Shown here one piece after another: positions 40,823 to 50,537 of a stretch of 64,000 nucleotides of DNA (positions are counted from its first letter, which is position 1; each line of letters begins with the position of its first letter). This DNA is from Fulvimarina endophytica. GTDB taxonomy: Bacteria > Pseudomonadota > Alphaproteobacteria > Rhizobiales > Rhizobiaceae. The stretch covers positions 434,001 to 498,000 of the forward strand of contig NZ_QURL01000003.1 in assembly GCF_003403015.1 (NCBI RefSeq), read 5' to 3'. The notes under the pieces are model-generated. The model was not told where the DNA came from and did not search any database. It saw nothing but the letters and a program-made list of their open reading frames with translations. The position numbers and the translations under genes were made by a program.

Positions 40823-42019
40823 TCAGGCGAGGTCGGCGACCACGGCGTCGAGAACCAGCATGCCAGCCGGCGTGCAGCGCAGGCGGTCGCTGCCGATGCG
40901 CTCGATCATGCCGTGTTCGGTGAGATCGCGCTCGGCGCGCTCGTCGATCGGGCGGCCGGACAGGCGGCTCCAGCGTTTGACGTCGATGCCTTCCACGAGG
41001 CGCAGGCCCATCAGCAGGAGTTCGTCGGCCTGTTCGGAGAGGCTCAGCGCCTCCTCGACCACCATGCCGTGGTCCCAGTCCTCGACCATCTGCAGCCAGG
41101 TCTCGGGCAGGGTCTCGTTGGCGGTGGCGAAGCGATGACCGTCGTAGCACAGGCGGCCATGGGCGCCGGGACCGACGCCGGCATAGAGGCCATAGCGCCA
41201 ATAGGTGAGATTGTGCCGGCTCTCGGCGCCTGGAACCGCGTGGTTCGATATCTCGTAGGCCGGCAGGCCGCGCGAGCGGGTGAGGACCTGCGTCGCCTCG
41301 TAGAGATCGGCGGACAGATCGCCGTCCGGCACGATCAGCTTGCCCGCCGCGTGCAGGGCGTGGAAGGCCGTGCCCTCCTCGATTGTGAGCTGGTAGAGCG
41401 ACAGGTGATCGGCCGCCAGATCGATGGCGCGGGCAAGTTCGGCCTCCCATGCCGCCACGGTCTGGTCGGGCCTTGCATAGATGAGGTCGAAGGACAGGCG
41501 CGGGAAGATCTCGCGGGCAAGGCCGATGGCGCGCAGCGCCTCGTCCACGTCGTGCAGGCGGCCGAGCCGCTTCAGGTCGCGATCGTTGAGGGCCTGGACG
41601 CCGAGGGAGACCCGGTTGACGCCGGCCGAGCGATAGCCGCGAAAGCGCGTCGCCTCGACGCTGGAAGGGTTCGCCTCCAGCGTGATCTCGGCATCGGGGG
41701 CGACGGTCCAGATATTGGCGATGGCGTTGAGGATGATGCCGACCGTCGCCGGCTCCATCAGGGAGGGCGTGCCGCCGCCCAGGAAGATCGAGGTGACGCG
41801 TTCGCCCTTCGAGCGCCGGCCCATCTCCGCAAGCTCCCGCTCGAAGGCGGCGGCATAGCGCGCCTGATCGATCGGCTTCATGCGGACATGGCTGTTGAAG
41901 TCGCAATAGGGGCACTTGGCCGCGCAGAACGGCCAATGCACGTAGACCCCGAAGCCGGGCTCGGGGGAGACCGGCTTGAAGTCGAGTACGTTGGGCTGAC
42001 GTTCTGCGAGGAGGCTCAT
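40823..42019 (-). CDS. hemW: Radical SAM heme chaperone HemW
   Basis: A 398-residue radical SAM protein of the HemN-like family, now regarded as a heme chaperone rather than an oxidase. The cluster motif C-x3-C-x2-C is CAAKCPYCDFN with C32, C36 and C39, preceded by GVYVHWPFC. IFLGGGTPSLM, the SAM-contacting EITLEANPSS and RVSLGVQALND follow, and the C-terminal HemN-like domain includes NLTYWRYGLYAGVGPGAHGR. It lacks the extra N-terminal residues of true HemN. Last gene of rph-rdgB-hemW, 15 bases after rdgB, an order widespread in alphaproteobacteria. Confidence 0.94.
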   Translation of the reverse strand: MSLLAERQPNVLDFKPVSPEPGFGVYVHWPFCAAKCPYCDFNSHVRMKPIDQARYAAAFERELAEMGRRSKGERVTSIFLGGGTPSLMEPATVGIILNAIANIWTVAPDAEITLEANPSSVEATRFRGYRSAGVNRVSLGVQALNDRDLKRLGRLHDVDEALRAIGLAREIFPRLSFDLIYARPDQTVAAWEAELARAIDLAADHLSLYQLTIEEGTAFHALHAAGKLIVPDGDLSADLYEATQVLTRSRGLPAYEISNHAVPGAESRHNLTYWRYGLYAGVGPGAHGRLCYDGHRFATANETLPETWLQMVEDWDHGMVVEEALSLSEQADELLLMGLRLVEGIDVKRWSRLSGRPIDERAERDLTEHGMIERIGSDRLRCTPAGMLVLDAVVADLA

Positions 42020-42034
42020 GGAATGAACGGGTCT

Positions 42035-42679
42035 CTACTGTGTTCCGAGTGCCGCGCGCGCGAACTTCTGGAAGGCCCGGGCGCGGTGGGACAGGGCATC
42101 GGGCTGCCCCGGCTTCCAGGCGTGCTTCTCGGCCGACATCATCTCGCCGAAGGTCTTGCCGAGGCCGTCCGGCAGGAAGATCGGATCGTAGCCGAAGCCG
42201 AGATCGCCGCGCGGCGGCCAGACGATCTCGCCCTCGACCTCTCCCCTGAAGAGATGGGTCTCGCCCGAGGGCATCGCCAGGCAGAGGACCGCGACGAAGG
42301 TGGCCCGGCGCTTGTCCGGCGTCGTCGCGCCGGCGGCCTGGAGCTTCTCCTCCACCAGGCGCATGGCCTGGTCGAAGTCGCGCGGCTCGCCCGCCCAGCG
42401 CGCCGAATAGATGCCCGGATCGCCGTTCAGCGCCTCGATCGAGAGCCCGGAATCGTCCGACAGGCAGGCAAGGCCGGTGGCCGCATGGGAGGCGAGCGCC
42501 TTGATTTCGGCATTCGCCTCGTAGGTGGTGCCGGTTTCCTCGGGATCGGCGAGGTTCTTCTCGGCCGCCGAGGTGACCTCGAAGCCGAACGGCTCCATGA
42601 GCTCGCGGATTTCCCAGATCTTGCCGCGATTGTGGCTCGCGACGAGAAGCGGGCCGTCCTCGGGTTTCAAAAGCGCCAT
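42035..42679 (-). CDS. rdgB: XTP/dITP diphosphatase (RdgB/HAM1)
   Basis: House-cleaning pyrophosphatase that removes ITP, dITP and XTP from the nucleotide pool. 214 residues. The N-terminal nucleotide-binding [12 protein letters not shown] (about 15-26), the [20 protein letters not shown] metal/substrate motif and the C-terminal [12 protein letters not shown] and [10 protein letters not shown] are all present. ATG 42679 follows AAGGAC; the codon before it is an in-frame GTG. It lies between rph and hemW, 31 bases after rph, and is probably co-transcribed with both. Confidence 0.95.
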   Translation of the reverse strand: MALLKPEDGPLLVASHNRGKIWEIRELMEPFGFEVTSAAEKNLADPEETGTTYEANAEIKALASHAATGLACLSDDSGLSIEALNGDPGIYSARWAGEPRDFDQAMRLVEEKLQAAGATTPDKRRATFVAVLCLAMPSGETHLFRGEVEGEIVWPPRGDLGFGYDPIFLPDGLGKTFGEMMSAEKHAWKPGQPDALSHRARAFQKFARAALGTQ

Positions 42680-42710
42680 CACCTGTCCTTTCGCGTCGTC
42701 CGGCGGCCGA

Positions 42711-43433
42711 TCAGGCGTCGCCGAGGGCCTTGGCCTGGGCTTCGACCAGTTCGCCGATGCCCTTGCGTGCCAGATCGAGGAGCTTCAGGAACTCGTCCTG
42801 GGAGAAGGGGGCGCCCTCCGCCGTGCCCTGGATCTCCACGATACCGCCGGCGCCCGTCATGACGAAGTTCGCATCCGTCTCGGCCGTCGAATCCTCGGCA
42901 TAGTCGAGATCGAGCACCGGCTCGTTCTTGTAGATGCCGCAGGAGATGGCCGCCACATGGCCCTTCAGGACGTTCTTGCGGGTGACCATGCCCCGCGTCT
43001 CCATCCATTTCAGGCATTCGGCGAGTGCCACATAGCCACCCGTGATGGCGGCCGTGCGGGTGCCGCCATCGGCCTGGATCACGTCGCAATCGACCGTGAT
43101 CTGGCGCTCGCCGAGAGCGCCCATGTCGACGACGGCGCGCAGGGAGCGGCCGATGAGGCGCTGGATTTCCTGGGTGCGGCCGGACTGCTTGCCGGCGGAA
43201 GCCTCGCGGCGCATCCGGTCGCCGGTGGCGCGGGGCAGCATGCCGTATTCGGCCGTCACCCAGCCCTTGCCGGAATTCCTGAGGAAGGGCGGCACGCGCT
43301 CTTCGAGGGAGGCGAGGCAGAGGACATGGGTCTCGCCGAACTTGACGAGGCAGGAGCCTTCCGCATGGCGGTTGACGCCGGTTTCGAGGCTCACCTCGCG
43401 CAGGGCGTCGGCGGGGCGTTTGGATGGGCGCAT
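42711..43433 (-). CDS. rph: Ribonuclease PH
   Basis: Phosphorolytic 3'-5' exoribonuclease that trims tRNA precursors; a 240-residue hexameric enzyme. The N-terminal [30 protein letters not shown], the arginine-rich phosphate-contacting [19 protein letters not shown] and the active-site [21 protein letters not shown] are intact, as is the C-terminal [19 protein letters not shown]. First gene of the rph-rdgB-hemW operon, divergent from the flavin oxidoreductase gene. No frameshift of the kind known in E. coli K-12 rph is seen. Confidence 0.96.
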   Translation of the reverse strand: MRPSKRPADALREVSLETGVNRHAEGSCLVKFGETHVLCLASLEERVPPFLRNSGKGWVTAEYGMLPRATGDRMRREASAGKQSGRTQEIQRLIGRSLRAVVDMGALGERQITVDCDVIQADGGTRTAAITGGYVALAECLKWMETRGMVTRKNVLKGHVAAISCGIYKNEPVLDLDYAEDSTAETDANFVMTGAGGIVEIQGTAEGAPFSQDEFLKLLDLARKGIGELVEAQAKALGDA

Positions 43434-43608
43434 GAGAGGGTCCGCGATTTCAGAATGACCGTTAAGGATTGGCGCGCTTCTAACGGGGATGGATGGCCGA
43501 GGGAAGGCGGGGGGTGAAGGCCGTGTTCAACGCCGCCCGCTTTCGCACGGCAAGCAGGCTTCCCATATCGGGATCAAGACGCCGAACAGACCCCTCGAGG
43601 CAAGCCCC

Positions 43609-44625
43609 ATGTCCATTCCCTATTCCGTTCTCGATCTCTCGCCCGTTCCGGAAGGTTCGACCACCGGCGAGGCCCTGCGCAATTCGGCCGATCTCGCGGC
43701 CCATGCGGAGGCGCTCGGCTACAAGCGCTACTGGATGGCGGAGCATCACAACATGGAGGGGATCGCCAGCGCCGCGACGGCGGTCGCGCTCGGATATGTG
43801 GCCTCGAAAACGAAGACGATCCGCATCGGCTCGGGCGGCATCATGCTGCCCAATCACTCGCCGCTGATGGTGGCGGAAGCCTTCGGCACGCTCGCCGAAC
43901 TCTATCCGGGGCGCGTCGATCTCGGCCTCGGCCGGGCGCCGGGCACCGACCAGAAGACGGCGATGGCCCTTCGCCGGGCGATGAGCGCTACCGACAGCTT
44001 CCCCCAGGACGTGGTGGATCTGATGGGCTATTTCGCCAAGGACGACGGCACGCCGGGCCGGGTGCGGGCGATCCCGGGCGAGGGCACGGAGATCCCGATC
44101 ACCATTCTCGGCTCGAGCCTCTATGGCGCGCAGCTCGCCGCCTATCTCGGCCTTCCCTATGCTTTCGCCTCGCATTTCGCGCCGGGGGCGCTGGAGCAGG
44201 CGATCGATGTCTATCGCAGCACCTATCGGCCGTCCGAGCGCTTCCCCGAGCCCTATTTCATCCTGGCGGCGAACGTCTTCGGGGCGGCGAGCGACGCGGA
44301 GGCGCGCTTCCTGATGAGTTCGATGCAGCAGGCCTTCGCCAATCTGCGCTCGGGACGGCCCGGCAAGCTGCCGCGCCCGATCGAGGATTTCGAGGCAAGC
44401 GCCCATCCGGGCATCCTCGCCGGGGTGCACGAGGCGCTGCGCGTCTCGGCGGTCGGCTCGCCCGAGAGCGTCAGGACGGCGCTGGAGGGGCTGATCGGCC
44501 GCTACCGGCCGGACGAGATCATCCTGACCAGCCAGATCCACGATCACGCCAAGCGCAAGGAGAGCCACCGGATCGCGGCCGAGGCCATGCGGGCCATCGG
44601 CGAGGCTCGGCGCGAGGCGGCCTGA
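43609..44625 (+). CDS. LLM class (luciferase-like) flavin-dependent oxidoreductase
   Basis: A 338-residue monooxygenase of the bacterial luciferase-like superfamily, expected to use reduced flavin. [22 protein letters not shown] opens the chain, [14 protein letters not shown] (about 44-57) is the conserved flavin/substrate segment, and [39 protein letters not shown] is the family signature. It belongs to the subgroup annotated as MsnO8-like or group 1 LLM proteins, substrate unknown. ATG 43609 was chosen: GAGG lies about ten bases upstream, while the longer frame begins inside the divergent promoter region. Monocistronic, 117 bases before hisS. Confidence 0.9.
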   Translation: MSIPYSVLDLSPVPEGSTTGEALRNSADLAAHAEALGYKRYWMAEHHNMEGIASAATAVALGYVASKTKTIRIGSGGIMLPNHSPLMVAEAFGTLAELYPGRVDLGLGRAPGTDQKTAMALRRAMSATDSFPQDVVDLMGYFAKDDGTPGRVRAIPGEGTEIPITILGSSLYGAQLAAYLGLPYAFASHFAPGALEQAIDVYRSTYRPSERFPEPYFILAANVFGAASDAEARFLMSSMQQAFANLRSGRPGKLPRPIEDFEASAHPGILAGVHEALRVSAVGSPESVRTALEGLIGRYRPDEIILTSQIHDHAKRKESHRIAAEAMRAIGEARREAA

Positions 44626-44742
44626 GGGGCACGCTTCCGCCCTCCGCCCCGCATGGCGATCACCCGCAAAACTTGTCGGTCCAAAATCCATCGGCTAGAG
44701 CCTGCCGCGAACTCACGATGACGAACGGACGGAACCTATCCC

Positions 44743-46290
44743 ATGGCCAAGGACAAGAAGCCCAAGCGCGTCGCCCCGCGCCTGCCGCGCGGCTTCGTCG
44801 ACCGGGAGGCGGGGGACCTGCGCGCCCAGGAGGCGATGCTCGCCACCATTCGGCGCGTCTATGAAAGCTACGGGTTCGAGCCGGTGGAGACGCCGGTCTT
44901 CGAATTTACCGACGCGCTCGGCAAGTTCCTGCCCGATTCGGACCGCCCGAACGAGGGCGTGTTCTCGCTGCAGGACGACGACGAACAGTGGATGAGCCTG
45001 CGCTACGACCTGACGGCGCCGCTCGCCCGGTTCGTGGCTGAGAACTACGAGGCGCTGCCGAAGCCCTATCGTTCCTATCGTGCGGGCTATGTCTTCCGCA
45101 ACGAGAAGCCGGGACCGGGCCGCTTCCGCCAGTTCATGCAGTTCGACGCCGATATCGTCGGGGCGCCGAACGTCTCGGCCGATGCCGAGATGGCGATGAT
45201 GATGGCCGACACGATGGAGGCGCTGGGCATTCCGCGCGGCCAGTACGTGATCCGGGTGAACAACCGGAAAGTCCTGGACGGGGTGCTGGAGGCGATCGGC
45301 CTCGGCGGCGAGGAGAATGCGGGCCGGCGCCTGACGGTGCTGCGTGCGATCGACAAGCTGGACAAGTTTGGCGTCGAGGGCGTGCGGCTGCTGCTGGGCG
45401 AAGGCCGGAAGGACGAGAGCGGAGATTTCACGCCGGGTGCGGGTTTGTCTCGCGAGCAAATCGCAGATCTACTTTCGGTTCTTCAGTTCACTGAGCTAGA
45501 GTTCCGCGGGGTTGGGTCTAACACAGCCGCATATACGCTTCAGAACTCTAAGTTCATGACTGTGTCCACATTCGCTGCGGGCGTTGAGGAGTTGGTAACT
45601 ATCACGTCTTTCGTCGAGTCTGCAGGCTACGACTCGAAGCGAATCTACATTGACCCCTCCGTCGTCCGTGGCCTCGAATACTACACGGGCCCGGTCTTCG
45701 AGGCCGAACTCCTCTTCGATGTCGTCAACGAGAAGGGCCAGAAGGTCCAGTTCGGCTCGGTCGGCGGTGGCGGGCGCTATGACGGGCTGGTCTCGCGCTT
45801 CATGAGCCAGCCGGTGCCGGCGACGGGCTTTTCCATCGGCGTCTCCCGGCTGATGACGGCGCTGAAGAATCTCGGCCGCCTGGAAACCGAGGAACGCGCC
45901 GGGCCGGTGGTCGTCACCGTGATGGATAAGACCCGCATGGCCGATTATCAGGCCATGGCGACCAGGCTGCGCAGCGCTCTCAACGCCGATCCGTCGGCGC
46001 CGCCGGTTCCCGTCGAGGTCTTCCAGGGCAATCCGAAGCAGTTCGGCAAGCAGCTGCAATATGCCGATCGCCGCAACTCTCCTTGCGTCGTCATCCAGGG
46101 CGAGGACGAGAAGGCGGCCGGCAAGGTGCAGGTGAAGGATCTGGCGCTCGGCAAGGAGCTGTCCGCCGAGATCACCGACAATGCCGAATGGCGCGAGGCG
46201 CGGGCCGGCCAGGAACTCGTCGACGAGGCGCAGATGGTGGACGCGGTAAAAGCGATCCTCGCCCGCCAGGCCGGAACGCGCGCGCGATGA
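44743..46290 (+). CDS. hisS: Histidine-tRNA ligase with a mosaic internal segment
   Basis: Charges tRNA-His with histidine. 515 residues, the long alphaproteobacterial type. Class II motif 1 region, motif 2 ([26 protein letters not shown]), histidine A motif RGLEYYTG, histidine B motif and motif 3 ([21 protein letters not shown]) are all intact. Between about 45436 and 45665, corresponding to the variable insertion before the RGLEYYTG motif, GC drops to about 52% (94 of 180 bases at 45481-45660 by my count) against about 67% upstream (81 of 120 at 45241-45360). The frame stays open, so the protein should work. First gene of hisS-hisZ-hisG; overlaps hisZ by ATGA. Confidence 0.96.
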   Translation: MAKDKKPKRVAPRLPRGFVDREAGDLRAQEAMLATIRRVYESYGFEPVETPVFEFTDALGKFLPDSDRPNEGVFSLQDDDEQWMSLRYDLTAPLARFVAENYEALPKPYRSYRAGYVFRNEKPGPGRFRQFMQFDADIVGAPNVSADAEMAMMMADTMEALGIPRGQYVIRVNNRKVLDGVLEAIGLGGEENAGRRLTVLRAIDKLDKFGVEGVRLLLGEGRKDESGDFTPGAGLSREQIADLLSVLQFTELEFRGVGSNTAAYTLQNSKFMTVSTFAAGVEELVTITSFVESAGYDSKRIYIDPSVVRGLEYYTGPVFEAELLFDVVNEKGQKVQFGSVGGGGRYDGLVSRFMSQPVPATGFSIGVSRLMTALKNLGRLETEERAGPVVVTVMDKTRMADYQAMATRLRSALNADPSAPPVPVEVFQGNPKQFGKQLQYADRRNSPCVVIQGEDEKAAGKVQVKDLALGKELSAEITDNAEWREARAGQELVDEAQMVDAVKAILARQAGTRAR

Positions 46291-47432
46291 GCCTGTCGCC
46301 GCAGACGGACGGGCTCGCCGATCTCTTCGCCCTGCGCGGTGCGGTGCCGATCGCCATGGACATCGTGCAGCCGGCCGAGCCCTATCTCGACACGGCGGGG
46401 GAGGCGCTGCGCCGCCGCATCTACCTGACGCGGGGCGAGGCGGGCGAGAACCTGTGCCTGCGCCCCGACTTCACCATTCCCGTCTGCCTGCATCACATCG
46501 CGAAGGACGAGCCGCTGCCGCGCCGTTACTCCTATCGCGGCCTCGTCTTCCGCCAGCCCAGGAGCCCGGACGGTCCACGCGAACTCGAACAGGCCGGCAT
46601 CGAGGATCTCGGCGATCCCGGGCTCGCCGAGGCCGATGCGAGAGCGCTCGCCGATGCGCTCGCGGCCTGCGAGACGCTGGGCGTCTCTACCGGCGATCTC
46701 GACGTGGTGCTCGGCGATCAGGGCCTGTTCGAGGCGGTGCTTTCGGCCGTCGGCCTGCCGGTCGGCTGGCAGAAGCGGCTGGTGCGCACCTTCGGCGAGG
46801 ATCGCCAGCTCGACCAGGTTCTGGACGCGCTCTCCGACCCCTCGGCCATTCCCCTCGGCGACGTGACGCCGGAGCTTCTGGACCTTGCCCGGGCCGGCGA
46901 GGAAGGCGCTCTCATCCGCGCCATCCGCGAGCGCATGGAGGAGGCGGGCCTGCCGCCCCATTCCGGCCGCAGCCCGCAGGAGGTGGCCCAGCGCCTGATC
47001 GAGAAGGTGCGCGCCGCCGACGGCAAGCTGAATGCGGCCTCGATCGACCTGTTGCGCCGCTTTCTTTCGATCCATTGCCCCCTGTCGGAGGCGGGTGCGA
47101 AGGTGCGCCAGCTCGCAGGCGAGGCGGCTCTCGATCTCGGCCGGGCCCTCGGCTTCTTCGAGGCCCGCATCCTCGCCCTGAAGGCGGCCGGCGTCGATCC
47201 CGCGCTCATCGCCTATCGGGCCGCCTTCGGCCGGCCGATCGACTATTATACCGGCATGGTCTTCGAAATGCGCCCGGTGGGCGGCGGCGAGCCGGTGGCG
47301 GGCGGCGGACGCTACGACCGGCTGTTGACGCTGCTGGGCGCGCGCGAGGTCGTTCCGGCCGTCGGCTTCTCGCTCTGGATGGAGCGGCTGGCCGATCGGC
47401 GCGCGGCCGTGACCGGCGGAGAGAGCGCATGA
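46287..47432 (+). CDS. hisZ: ATP phosphoribosyltransferase regulatory subunit
   Basis: A 381-residue histidyl-tRNA-synthetase paralogue that lacks the anticodon-binding domain and does not charge tRNA. It binds short-form HisG and confers histidine feedback. Class II-like remnants are [53 protein letters not shown] and [13 protein letters not shown] 46287 lies on the hisS stop (ATGA), and hisG begins on its own stop in the same way, so the three are translationally coupled. Presence of hisZ fits the short HisG downstream. Confidence 0.95.
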   Translation: MSLSPQTDGLADLFALRGAVPIAMDIVQPAEPYLDTAGEALRRRIYLTRGEAGENLCLRPDFTIPVCLHHIAKDEPLPRRYSYRGLVFRQPRSPDGPRELEQAGIEDLGDPGLAEADARALADALAACETLGVSTGDLDVVLGDQGLFEAVLSAVGLPVGWQKRLVRTFGEDRQLDQVLDALSDPSAIPLGDVTPELLDLARAGEEGALIRAIRERMEEAGLPPHSGRSPQEVAQRLIEKVRAADGKLNAASIDLLRRFLSIHCPLSEAGAKVRQLAGEAALDLGRALGFFEARILALKAAGVDPALIAYRAAFGRPIDYYTGMVFEMRPVGGGEPVAGGGRYDRLLTLLGAREVVPAVGFSLWMERLADRRAAVTGGESA

Positions 47433-48136
47433 CGATCACCCTCGCGATCCCCTCCAAGGGCCGCCTCAAGGACAAGGCGATCGAGACGCTGGCCGAGGCG
47501 GGCATCCGCGTCGAGCCGGCCGCCGACGCGCGCTCCTACCGAACGACGGTCTCCGGCTTCGACGGTCTCGACGTCCTCCTCCTTTCGGCCTCGGAGATCG
47601 CGCGGCAGCTGCGCGACGGCGCGATCGATTTCGGCGTCACCGGCGAGGACCTGATCCGCGAATCGATCCCCGAGCCCGAGACGGCCGTTGCGATCGTCGC
47701 GCGGCTCGGCTTCGGCCATGCCGACGTGATCGTCGCGGTGCCCGAGGCCTGGGTGGACGTGGAGACCATGGACGATCTCGGCGACGTCGCCGGCGCCTTT
47801 CGCGCAAAGCACGGGCGCCGCCTGCGCATCGCCACGAAATACTGGCGCCTCACCCAGAGCCATTTCACGCGCAATCACGGCATCCAGAGCTATCGCATCG
47901 TCGAAAGCCTCGGTGCCACGGAAGGCGCGCCGGCGGCAGGGTCTGCGGACGTCATCGTCGACATCACCTCGACGGGCGCGACGCTCAAGGCCAATCATCT
48001 GAAGGTGCTGTCGGACGCGCCGATCCTGCGCTCCGAAGCCTGCCTCGTGCGCTCGAAGACGCGGCGGCGCTGCGAGGAGGATGGCGATCTCGCCGACAGG
48101 TTCGAGACCCGGTTCGCGGAGCGGACGAAAGCCTGA
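47429..48136 (+). CDS. hisG: ATP phosphoribosyltransferase, short form
   Basis: First enzyme of histidine biosynthesis: ATP plus PRPP gives phosphoribosyl-ATP. The 235-residue short form lacks the C-terminal ACT-like regulatory domain and depends on His[18 protein letters not shown] opens the chain (start ATG 47429), [12 protein letters not shown] and the PRPP loop [20 protein letters not shown] are conserved. It overlaps hisZ by ATGA. The context explains its regulation: HisZ provides histidine inhibition, and hisS in the same operon links charging and synthesis. Confidence 0.95.
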   Translation: MTITLAIPSKGRLKDKAIETLAEAGIRVEPAADARSYRTTVSGFDGLDVLLLSASEIARQLRDGAIDFGVTGEDLIRESIPEPETAVAIVARLGFGHADVIVAVPEAWVDVETMDDLGDVAGAFRAKHGRRLRIATKYWRLTQSHFTRNHGIQSYRIVESLGATEGAPAAGSADVIVDITSTGATLKANHLKVLSDAPILRSEACLVRSKTRRRCEEDGDLADRFETRFAERTKA

Positions 48137-48333
48137 GTTCCAGGGTTGGGCTTCACGGGCCCGGCCTGTCATCCCTCCATGCATGGGCTTGAAACCGGCT
48201 GCCTTCGCCCGTCCGTGCCTCGAACCGTTTCCGGGAATCGCCGGCTCGTCTGGCGCCTTAGCCTTCCCTCAAACCTTTTCGGCCATTCTCTCTTTCGTCT
48301 CGTTTCCCCTCAGCGAGCCGAAAGGCCCTCGTC

Positions 48334-49545
48334 ATGCATCTTCTGGTTCTCGTCTCCCTCCTGCCCGACGGCAATCCCTCGACCGGCTACGAGATCGCCA
48401 ATCAGTCCATTCTCGACGCCTATCGGCGCGCCGGCGTGCGCCTCACCCTCGTCGGCTACAGGCGGCCGGGCGCGACCATTCCGGAGAATGCGATCTGCCT
48501 CGGGGATCTCGCCATCGAGAACGCCTCGGCCTCGCCCTTCCAGAAGGCCGCCTGGGTGGCGGCCGCCCTGCGGCGCCGGCTCCCGGTGATGGCGGCGAAG
48601 GTCGCGCGTCTCGGCGAGCGCGAACTGCGCGAGCGCCTCGATAGCGCCGGCCCCGCCGACGGTCTCGTCCTCTCCTCCATGGCGATGGCCGCGGCCTATC
48701 CGTTTCTCCTCGACGCCTATCCGACGATCTTCATCGCCCACAATGTGGAGCATCGCTCGGCGCTGGAGAATGCCGAGAACGCCCGCAGCGCCGTCGACCG
48801 GATGCTCTACCGGCGCGAGGCGCAGCTTCTGGAGCGTGCGGAGATCGAGACCTGTGCGAGGGCCGGGACGATCCATACCCTCGCCGAAGACGACCGGATC
48901 GGCCTCGGCCTTGCCGGCGACCGGCGCGCCATCACCCTGCCGCTGGTGGTGGGGCGCAGCCCGGTGGACGACGACGGCGTGCGCAGCCACGATGTCGGCC
49001 TGATCGGCACCTGGAGCTGGGCGCCGAACCGGGTGGGCCTCGACTGGTTCGTGGGCGAGGTGGCGCCGCTCCTCCCGCTCGACTTCAAGATCGCCGTCGC
49101 GGGGCGGTTCGATGGCGAGCCCCCGAAGGCGACACCCAATCTCTCCTTTCTCGGCCGGGTCGAGGATGCGCAGGCCTTCGTTCACGCCTCGCGGGTTCTC
49201 GCGCTCGCGACCCGGGCCGGGACGGGCATCCAGCTGAAGACCCTCGAGACCTTCGAGGAGGGCATGCCGGCCGTCGCCACCGGTCGAGCCCTTCGTGGCG
49301 TCTCCTTCCTGCCGGACAATGTGCGGCGGGCGGACCGGCCGGGCGATTTCGCCAAGGCCCTCATCGACCTCGTGGAGCGGGAACGGGCCGGCCGGCTCGG
49401 CCGCCTCGACGGGAGCCGGTTCGCCGGCGACCAGCGCGCGCTTCTGGACGAGGCGGTCGCGGAAGGGTTGGAGCGCCTTTCGGCCTCACTGAAGCCTGCG
49501 GCCGCCGCGACCCACCCCGCCTCGCCGCAGAAGGCCTGCGCCTGA
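48334..49545 (+). CDS. Glycosyltransferase family 4 protein
   Basis: A 403-residue GT-B fold glycosyltransferase, expected to add a sugar from a nucleotide donor to a growing surface polysaccharide on the cytoplasmic face. Seen: an N-terminal Rossmann-like LLVLVSLLPDGNPSTGYEIANQSIL with an acceptor-site glycine-rich turn, FIAHNVEHRSA, LIGTWSWAPNRVGLDWFV, and the donor-binding ATRAGTGIQLKTLETFEEGMPAVAT, where the GT4 E-x7-E pattern is relaxed to KTLETFEEG. The start at 48334 gives a natural N-terminus. It overlaps the WecG-type gene by one base, starting a polysaccharide cluster. Confidence 0.87.
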   Translation: MHLLVLVSLLPDGNPSTGYEIANQSILDAYRRAGVRLTLVGYRRPGATIPENAICLGDLAIENASASPFQKAAWVAAALRRRLPVMAAKVARLGERELRERLDSAGPADGLVLSSMAMAAAYPFLLDAYPTIFIAHNVEHRSALENAENARSAVDRMLYRREAQLLERAEIETCARAGTIHTLAEDDRIGLGLAGDRRAITLPLVVGRSPVDDDGVRSHDVGLIGTWSWAPNRVGLDWFVGEVAPLLPLDFKIAVAGRFDGEPPKATPNLSFLGRVEDAQAFVHASRVLALATRAGTGIQLKTLETFEEGMPAVATGRALRGVSFLPDNVRRADRPGDFAKALIDLVERERAGRLGRLDGSRFAGDQRALLDEAVAEGLERLSASLKPAAAATHPASPQKACA

Positions 49546-50378
49546 TGCGCGCCGATCTCGAGGATGTCGGCAGCTCGCCTTCGCCATCCATCGGGGCAGG
49601 CCCGGCGCCCGGTCCCGCCCGCCTGACGATCGCCGGCATCGCCGTCGAGAACGCCATGGCGGAGCGGATCGTCGACCGGCTCGAACGGGCGATCGCGACA
49701 GGCTCCATGCCCGGCGCTCTGCCCGGTCCTCTGCTCCGCGTCGCCTTCCTCAACGCCCATTGCGTCAATGTCTCGCGCAAGGACGAGGCCTATCGGGCCG
49801 CGCTCGGCGAGTGCACGGTGCTCGCCGACGGCATCGGCGTCGATCTGGCGGCCCGGATGCTCCACGGCGCGCCCTTCGTCGCCAATCTCAATGGCACCGA
49901 CTTCGTGCCGCTCTTCCTGAAGACGGTCGGCAGGCCCTTGCGGGTCGCGCTGGTGGGCGGTGCGCCCGGGATCGCCGAACGGGCGGCGGCGGCCTTGGCA
50001 GCCGCCCAGCCGAGGCACGCCTTCGCAGCGGTCTCGGACGGCTTCTTCGGCGAGGCGGGACGGGAGCGGGTGCTCGCCGATCTTCAGACCGGCGGCTTCG
50101 ACGTTGTTCTCGTCGCCATGGGGGTTCCGGCCCAGGAGCTGTTCCTGACACGGCATCTCGACGCGCGCCACGGCCGTGTCGCCATGGGCGTCGGCGCTTT
50201 GTTCGATTTCCTGGCCGGTGAGGTGTCCCGCGCCCCGCCCGTGATCCGGCGCCTACGCCTCGAATGGGTCTGGCGGCTGATGCAGGAACCCGGCCGGCTC
50301 TGGCGGCGCTACGTCCTCGGAAATCCGAGCTTCGTCGCCGGTATCCTCGCCGACCGGTTCCGCATGCGTGAAGAATAA
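49545..50378 (+). CDS. WecG/TagA/CpsF family glycosyltransferase
   Basis: A 277-residue family GT26 enzyme that typically transfers ManNAc, ManNAcA or another sugar to an undecaprenyl-linked intermediate. Conserved blocks are FLNAHCVNVSRKDEAYRAAL, the active-site VLADGIGVDLAARM, LNGTDFVPLF, RVALVGGAPGIAERAA, and VLVAMGVPAQELFLTRH; the C-terminal PPVIRRLRLEWVWRLMQEPGRLWRRY is typical and membrane-associating. It overlaps the upstream GT4 gene by one base and is followed by a palindromic repeat and the DUF6492 gene. Confidence 0.92.
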   Translation: MRADLEDVGSSPSPSIGAGPAPGPARLTIAGIAVENAMAERIVDRLERAIATGSMPGALPGPLLRVAFLNAHCVNVSRKDEAYRAALGECTVLADGIGVDLAARMLHGAPFVANLNGTDFVPLFLKTVGRPLRVALVGGAPGIAERAAAALAAAQPRHAFAAVSDGFFGEAGRERVLADLQTGGFDVVLVAMGVPAQELFLTRHLDARHGRVAMGVGALFDFLAGEVSRAPPVIRRLRLEWVWRLMQEPGRLWRRYVLGNPSFVAGILADRFRMREE

Positions 50379-50420
50379 GGCAGCTTGACAGTTCCCCTCG
50401 GGTCTTTTCCAAGGACTTGA

Positions 50421-50520
50421 AGCCTCGGAGCCGATCCGAAAATCGGGTTCGAGGCTCCGGTTTCCTGCCGACGCATCGGATGGTCCGAAAACCGGGGCCA
50501 TGTTTCGGTCCGGTGCCGTC
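50421..50520. repeat. Two-hairpin intergenic palindromic repeat, copy 2
   Basis: Same unit as at 40699-40802: arms AGCCTCGGAGCCGAT and ATCGGGTTCGAGGCT (two mismatches) around CCGAAA, then TTCCTGCCGACGCATCGGAT, then CCGAAAACCGGGGCC and TTTCGGTCCGGTGCC. Compared with copy 1 the first stem is shorter and mismatched, so it has diverged. It lies between the WecG-type and DUF6492 genes and could weaken read-through between them. Confidence 0.8.
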
Positions 50521-50537
50521 ACGAACGAACGGAAGGT

